NCBI GenBank assembly: GCA_900551745.1
Contig: URXA01000003.1
Span: forward strand, 1 to 64,000
DNA length: 64,000 nt
Direction: 5' to 3'
Source: an uncultured Phascolarctobacterium sp.
Lineage (GTDB): Bacteria > Bacillota > Negativicutes > Acidaminococcales > Acidaminococcaceae
Part shown: piece after piece, positions 60,674-64,000 of the stretch
How positions within the stretch are numbered: the first letter of the stretch is position 1
Layout of the letters: the number at the start of each line of letters is the position of its first letter
Made by a program: the position numbers and the translations under genes
Notes under the pieces: generated by a model
Database searches by the model: none
What the model saw: only the letters and a program-made list of their open reading frames with translations
Told to the model about the DNA's origin: nothing

Positions 60674-62191
60674 ATGCAGCGTATCGCAATCATCGATATC
60701 GGTTCTAACTCGGCCCGTCTTGTGATCAGCCATATTTATAAAAATGGCGCTTACAACATGGTTTATAATCAAAAAGAAGCATTGCGGCTCAGTCAGAAGC
60801 TTGATAAAACCGGTCGTTTAACAGAAGAAGCTTTCGCTTCAACACTGGAAACGATGAAAAGCTTTGCTTATATGTGCCGGCTTTACAATGCCGATAAAAC
60901 TATCGCCGTAGCTACGGCCGCTATCCGCTCGGCTCCAAACGGACCTGAACTGACGCGTCTTGTCGAAGCAGAAACAGGTATTACCCTGCATATCATTACC
61001 GGCAACACAGAGGCCTACATCAGTTATCTGGGCGTTATCAATACGCTGCCGGTTAAGGATGGCATTATCTTTGACCTGGGCGGCGGCAGTACTGAATTGA
61101 TCCTCTTTAAAAACAGGCAGATCGTTGAATCTGTTTCCCTGCCCTTCGGCGCAGTCAATACTACTGATATGTTCAATACCCGCGGTACTATGTCTCCCAA
61201 TGTTTACAGCGATATGAGCTTTTTCCTGCTCAGCCGCCTTTCGCAGCATCCCTGGCTCAAACAAAACCGGCTGTCGCTCATCGGAGTCGGCGGTACGGCG
61301 CGTACATTGGGTAAAATGCAGCAGAAGCGCAGCAAATACCCATCTTCCAAAATCCATAACTACAAATTTTCTGCACAGGCTTTCCATGATATTTTCAGTC
61401 AGCTGCGCAGCACAACTTTAGAACAGCGCCGTAAAATAGCCGGTCTCAGCAGCGAACGTGCCGATATTATTTTAGCCGGTGCCGGTATCATTAATTGTTT
61501 ACTCGAAACAACCGGTTGTAAACAAATGATCATTTCCGGCTGCGGTTTACGTGAAGGATTATTTTTCGATTACTATTCCAAATCCGAAAATATGCCTCTG
61601 ATCGCTCCCGATATCCTGGACCGCAGTACGCAGAATATTTTAACGCTCTATACCCCTGACACTACGCACAGCAAACATATCACTGAGCTTGCACTGACTA
61701 TGTTTGACGCCTGGAAAGATTTACATAAGCTGGACAAGGATTATCGAAAGCTGCTGAAAACAGCGGCTCTGCTGCATGATATCGGTATCACAATCAACTT
61801 CTACAGCCACGCCCGGCACAGTGCGTATATGATCCAAAACGCTCAGATTTTTGGGCTTTCACATCGTGAACAACTGATAACTTCCGCTATCGCCGGCTGG
61901 CATAACGGTATTTCCAAAAATTATTTTCGGGACCGAAACTATAAAGAATTGTTAAACGAAAATCACTGGCAGGCTATCAATAAATTAGCTTTATTGCTGG
62001 CACTGGCGGAAAGTCTGGATTATTCACAAACCAATCAGATACGCGGCATTCAGCCACGTATCGAAAAAAAACATGCTGTACTGACATTACATGCCGAAGG
62101 TATACCCAGTATCGAGATGCATCAAATCAAACAGCATATCCGCTGGTTTGCCAAAGTTTTCGGTGTCGAGCTCAGCGTGCAGCTGGGATAA
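60674..62191 (+). CDS. ppx: Ppx/GppA phosphatase with HD domain
   Basis: Exopolyphosphatase or guanosine pentaphosphate phosphohydrolase. The 505-residue protein keeps the ASKHA motifs: IAIIDIGSNSARLVI (about 3-17), ITGNTEAYISYLGV, and FDLGGGSTELILF (about 138-150), followed by a C-terminal HD domain with LLHDIGITINFYSHARHSAYMI (about 373-394). It is intact where the paralogue on the other strand is degenerate. I use ATG 60674, eight bases after GGGAG; a GTG at 60665 overlaps that site. The gene diverges from the ppx-like/ppk pair across 182 bases. Confidence 0.93.
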   Translation: MQRIAIIDIGSNSARLVISHIYKNGAYNMVYNQKEALRLSQKLDKTGRLTEEAFASTLETMKSFAYMCRLYNADKTIAVATAAIRSAPNGPELTRLVEAETGITLHIITGNTEAYISYLGVINTLPVKDGIIFDLGGGSTELILFKNRQIVESVSLPFGAVNTTDMFNTRGTMSPNVYSDMSFFLLSRLSQHPWLKQNRLSLIGVGGTARTLGKMQQKRSKYPSSKIHNYKFSAQAFHDIFSQLRSTTLEQRRKIAGLSSERADIILAGAGIINCLLETTGCKQMIISGCGLREGLFFDYYSKSENMPLIAPDILDRSTQNILTLYTPDTTHSKHITELALTMFDAWKDLHKLDKDYRKLLKTAALLHDIGITINFYSHARHSAYMIQNAQIFGLSHREQLITSAIAGWHNGISKNYFRDRNYKELLNENHWQAINKLALLLALAESLDYSQTNQIRGIQPRIEKKHAVLTLHAEGIPSIEMHQIKQHIRWFAKVFGVELSVQLG

Positions 62192-62246
62192 AAAAATACC
62201 TGTTATTTAAACATAATCAACGTTTAGATAACAGGTATTTTTATTT
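62190..62246. terminator. Bidirectional terminator between ppx and the M20 peptidase gene
   Basis: 17-bp imperfect stem ATACCTGTTATTTAAAC/GTTTAGATAACAGGTAT with flanking A/T runs on both strands. Confidence 0.85.
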
Positions 62247-62247
62247 T

Positions 62248-63375
62248 TTATTTTGCCGCAGCCTGCAGAATGCCGTAAACCATCAGCACACTGTTGTAAA
62301 GATCTTCTTCCAGTATAAATTCATCTACCGTATGTACTTCACTCATACCAGTGCCTAAAATAACACAGGGCACACCGTAAGCATTAATAAAGTTTGCATC
62401 ACTGCCGCCGCCAGTCACTGTAACATCCGGCGCAAAACCGTTTGCTTTGCAGGACTCCAGTGCCAGCGTCACAACGTCAGAATCATGATTCAGGTCAAAA
62501 GGCTGGTACTTATGAATGATCTCCACATCCACCTTGCCGCCATTAGCAACAACGCCTGCAGTAACAGTATTAACCAGATAATCACGCTGAGCAGCCAGTT
62601 TATCCAGATTACGGCTGCGGACGTCACTTTGGATCTCTACCAGATCAGGAACAATATTAGTAGCTAACCCGCCATGGATAACGCCGATATTACAAGTCGT
62701 TTCTTCATCAATCCTGGCATATTTTTCAACGCCGGCTAAAGCCTTAGCTGCAACCAGAATCGCATTGATGCCTTTTTCAGGAGCGAGTCCGCCGTGGGCA
62801 GTTTTTCCGTGCACTTTAAAATGTACCCTATCCTGTCCCGGAGCAGCCGTAACGATTTCTCCCGGATGGCCTTCACTGTCCAGGGCATAGCCAACGTCGG
62901 CATGCAGCAGGCTCTTATCCAGACAGCGCGAACCATTAACGCCGCCTTCTTCAGCAATCGTGAATAAAACCTGGATATCACCGTGTTCAGCCTTTGTTTC
63001 CTGCAGCATCCGTACTGCTTCCAGAATAGCTACTACGCCGGATTTATCATCACTGCCTAAAATAGTAGTTCTATCTGACAGGATTTTACCGTCTTTTTTA
63101 ACGACTTTAATGCCTTCGCACGGCTCCACACAATCCATATGCGCTGTCAGCAGCACGCGTTTCGCTCCAGCTTTGTTCCCCGGCAACCATCCCCATAAAT
63201 TGCCGCATTCGCCGCCTAATTCTTTACCTGCATCATCTTCCTGTGTCACAAAACCCAGATCTTTCAGCTTCTGCTGCAGAAGTTCAAAAATCTGCCTTTC
63301 TTTAAGAGTATGACAGGGAACAGAAACCAATTCCACAAATTCATCAAAAATTCTTTCTTTGTTTGCTTCTGCCAT
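62248..63375 (-). CDS. M20-family peptidase (PepT/tripeptidase-like)
   Basis: A 375-residue zinc aminopeptidase. Metal and catalytic landmarks: LLTAHMDCVEPCEG (His ligand), GSDDKSGVVAILEAVRML (Asp ligand), FTIAEEGGVNGSRCLD (catalytic Glu and Glu ligand), then the dimerisation domain and VTGGGSDANF. The text is closer to the PepT-like M20B group than to ArgE. I prefer ATG 63375; the earlier GTG at 63384 is only two bases from AAAGG. It lies 28 bases downstream of mntP and probably shares its transcript. Confidence 0.88.
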   Translation of the reverse strand: MAEANKERIFDEFVELVSVPCHTLKERQIFELLQQKLKDLGFVTQEDDAGKELGGECGNLWGWLPGNKAGAKRVLLTAHMDCVEPCEGIKVVKKDGKILSDRTTILGSDDKSGVVAILEAVRMLQETKAEHGDIQVLFTIAEEGGVNGSRCLDKSLLHADVGYALDSEGHPGEIVTAAPGQDRVHFKVHGKTAHGGLAPEKGINAILVAAKALAGVEKYARIDEETTCNIGVIHGGLATNIVPDLVEIQSDVRSRNLDKLAAQRDYLVNTVTAGVVANGGKVDVEIIHKYQPFDLNHDSDVVTLALESCKANGFAPDVTVTGGGSDANFINAYGVPCVILGTGMSEVHTVDEFILEEDLYNSVLMVYGILQAAAK

Positions 63376-63403
63376 TGTCAACACTACCTTTCAAAATTAT
63401 AAA

Positions 63404-63967
63404 TTACAGCCAGCCGGTATGTTCCAAAAGAATCTTCGTACCAATAATGATAAGTACACAGCCGCCTACTAACGTAGCTCTGCTGCCGATCCTTTCTCCT
63501 AACCTGAAGCCAGCCAAACCACCTACCATAGAAAAAATAAAAGTTACCAGGCCGATCAGCCCTGCCGCAGTCCAGATATCTACATCTAAAAAAGCAAAAC
63601 TCACACCAACCGCTAACGCGTCGATGCTGGTAGCTACAGCCAATGTCAGCATTTCCCTGATATTATAATGCTGCTTTAAATCACAGCTGTCAGCAGCATC
63701 AGACTCCCGCAGCATGTTGATTCCCAAATAGATCAACAGAATGAAAGCGATCCAATGGTCATAGGTTTCAATATAAGACCTGAACCTTATTGCACATAAA
63801 AACCCCACAACAGGCATCAGTGCCTGAAAAAAACCAAACCAGATGCCGAAACGCAAAGCTCCGCAAAAACGCGAAGCCGGAGCTAAAGCCAAGCTACCGC
63901 AGATGGAAACTGCAAAAGCATCCATCGCCAGACCTACGGCTAAAAGCAATAACTCTAGTAAACCCAA
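63404..63967 (-). CDS. mntP: Putative manganese efflux pump MntP
   Basis: Exports manganese across the inner membrane. The 187-residue protein has six helices in two repeats with the MntP motifs AMDAFAVSICGSLAL (about 14-28) and TSIDALAVGVSFAFLDV (about 113-129), the charged residues being the metal-site candidates. It starts at TTG 63967 with GGAGGG six bases upstream, giving MGLLELLLLAVGLAMDAF. In other bacteria mntP is often under a yybP-ykoY manganese riboswitch; only 33 bases of its upstream region are in the window, so this cannot be judged. Confidence 0.95.
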   Translation of the reverse strand: MGLLELLLLAVGLAMDAFAVSICGSLALAPASRFCGALRFGIWFGFFQALMPVVGFLCAIRFRSYIETYDHWIAFILLIYLGINMLRESDAADSCDLKQHYNIREMLTLAVATSIDALAVGVSFAFLDVDIWTAAGLIGLVTFIFSMVGGLAGFRLGERIGSRATLVGGCVLIIIGTKILLEHTGWL

Positions 63968-64000
63968 ATCTAACCCTCCACAACAAGTTTAATCTAATTC

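Noticed and set aside
63968..64000. yybP-ykoY manganese riboswitch before mntP
   Set aside because: Only 33 bases upstream of the gene lie in the window, too few to hold or exclude it.

Overview
The window looks like a chromosomal segment of a gut Negativicute (diderm Firmicute). The first 337 bases are the 5' part of a 16S rRNA gene whose sequence I recognise as Phascolarctobacterium-like (Acidaminococcaceae). The housekeeping order dusB, greA, lysS / coaX, birA, ftsH, hpt, tilS, S1-domain protein, divIC, hup, mazG, flippase, mfd is the classic Firmicute arrangement. Coding density is high. I see no transposase, integrase, phage gene or CRISPR array. The stretch from about 50.4 to 56.3 kb looks more AT-rich than the rest.

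Layout. From 1 to 26.9 kb almost everything is on the minus strand and is core: 16S rRNA, lysS-greA, a translationally coupled pair (an acyl-ACP-reductase-like gene and an orphan quinate-dehydrogenase-like gene), dusB, coaX, a birA-bioY biotin operon with a probable BirA operator, ftsH, tilS-hpt, an S1-domain protein, a DivIC-like protein, HU, a MazG fusion, a SpoVB-like flippase, mfd, glpX, sppA with a Yip1-like protein, pyrG, and DUF1934-argS preceded by an unusual arginine-codon-rich leader. From 27 to 34 kb lie a proline-type symporter, an AraC regulator with a DMT exporter, an unrecognised 147-residue protein, and an M20 hydrolase with a two-part DUF3100-type transporter.

From 34 to 44 kb: cysE coupled to a glutamate-synthase-small-subunit-like oxidoreductase (plus strand); then a long minus-strand run, DUF456, VOC protein, hydroxyacid dehydrogenase, CHAD protein, a small unknown, cstA and trpB2; and an MscS channel. 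From 44 to 56 kb: adenine deaminase, an AdiA-AdiC arginine-dependent acid resistance pair, then an amidohydrolase, an amino acid permease and a LytTR/GHKL two-component system. From 56 to 64 kb: tRNA-Arg(CCU), a small unknown protein, a polyphosphate module (ppk1 coupled to a degenerate Ppx/GppA-HD protein, with an intact Ppx/GppA-HD paralogue divergent from it), an M20 peptidase and mntP.

Themes: amino acid and peptide use (symporters, APC permeases, CstA, M20 enzymes, AdiAC), stress and polyphosphate handling (Ppk, two Ppx-like proteins, CHAD, MscS), and central information processing. The items most worth following are the AAR-like/quinate-dehydrogenase-like pair, the degenerate Ppx-HD protein coupled to Ppk, the leader upstream of DUF1934-argS, and an orphan full-length Shine-Dalgarno sequence upstream of the permease at 53.7 kb. 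Promoters, terminators and RNA structures were found by eye and are predictions.
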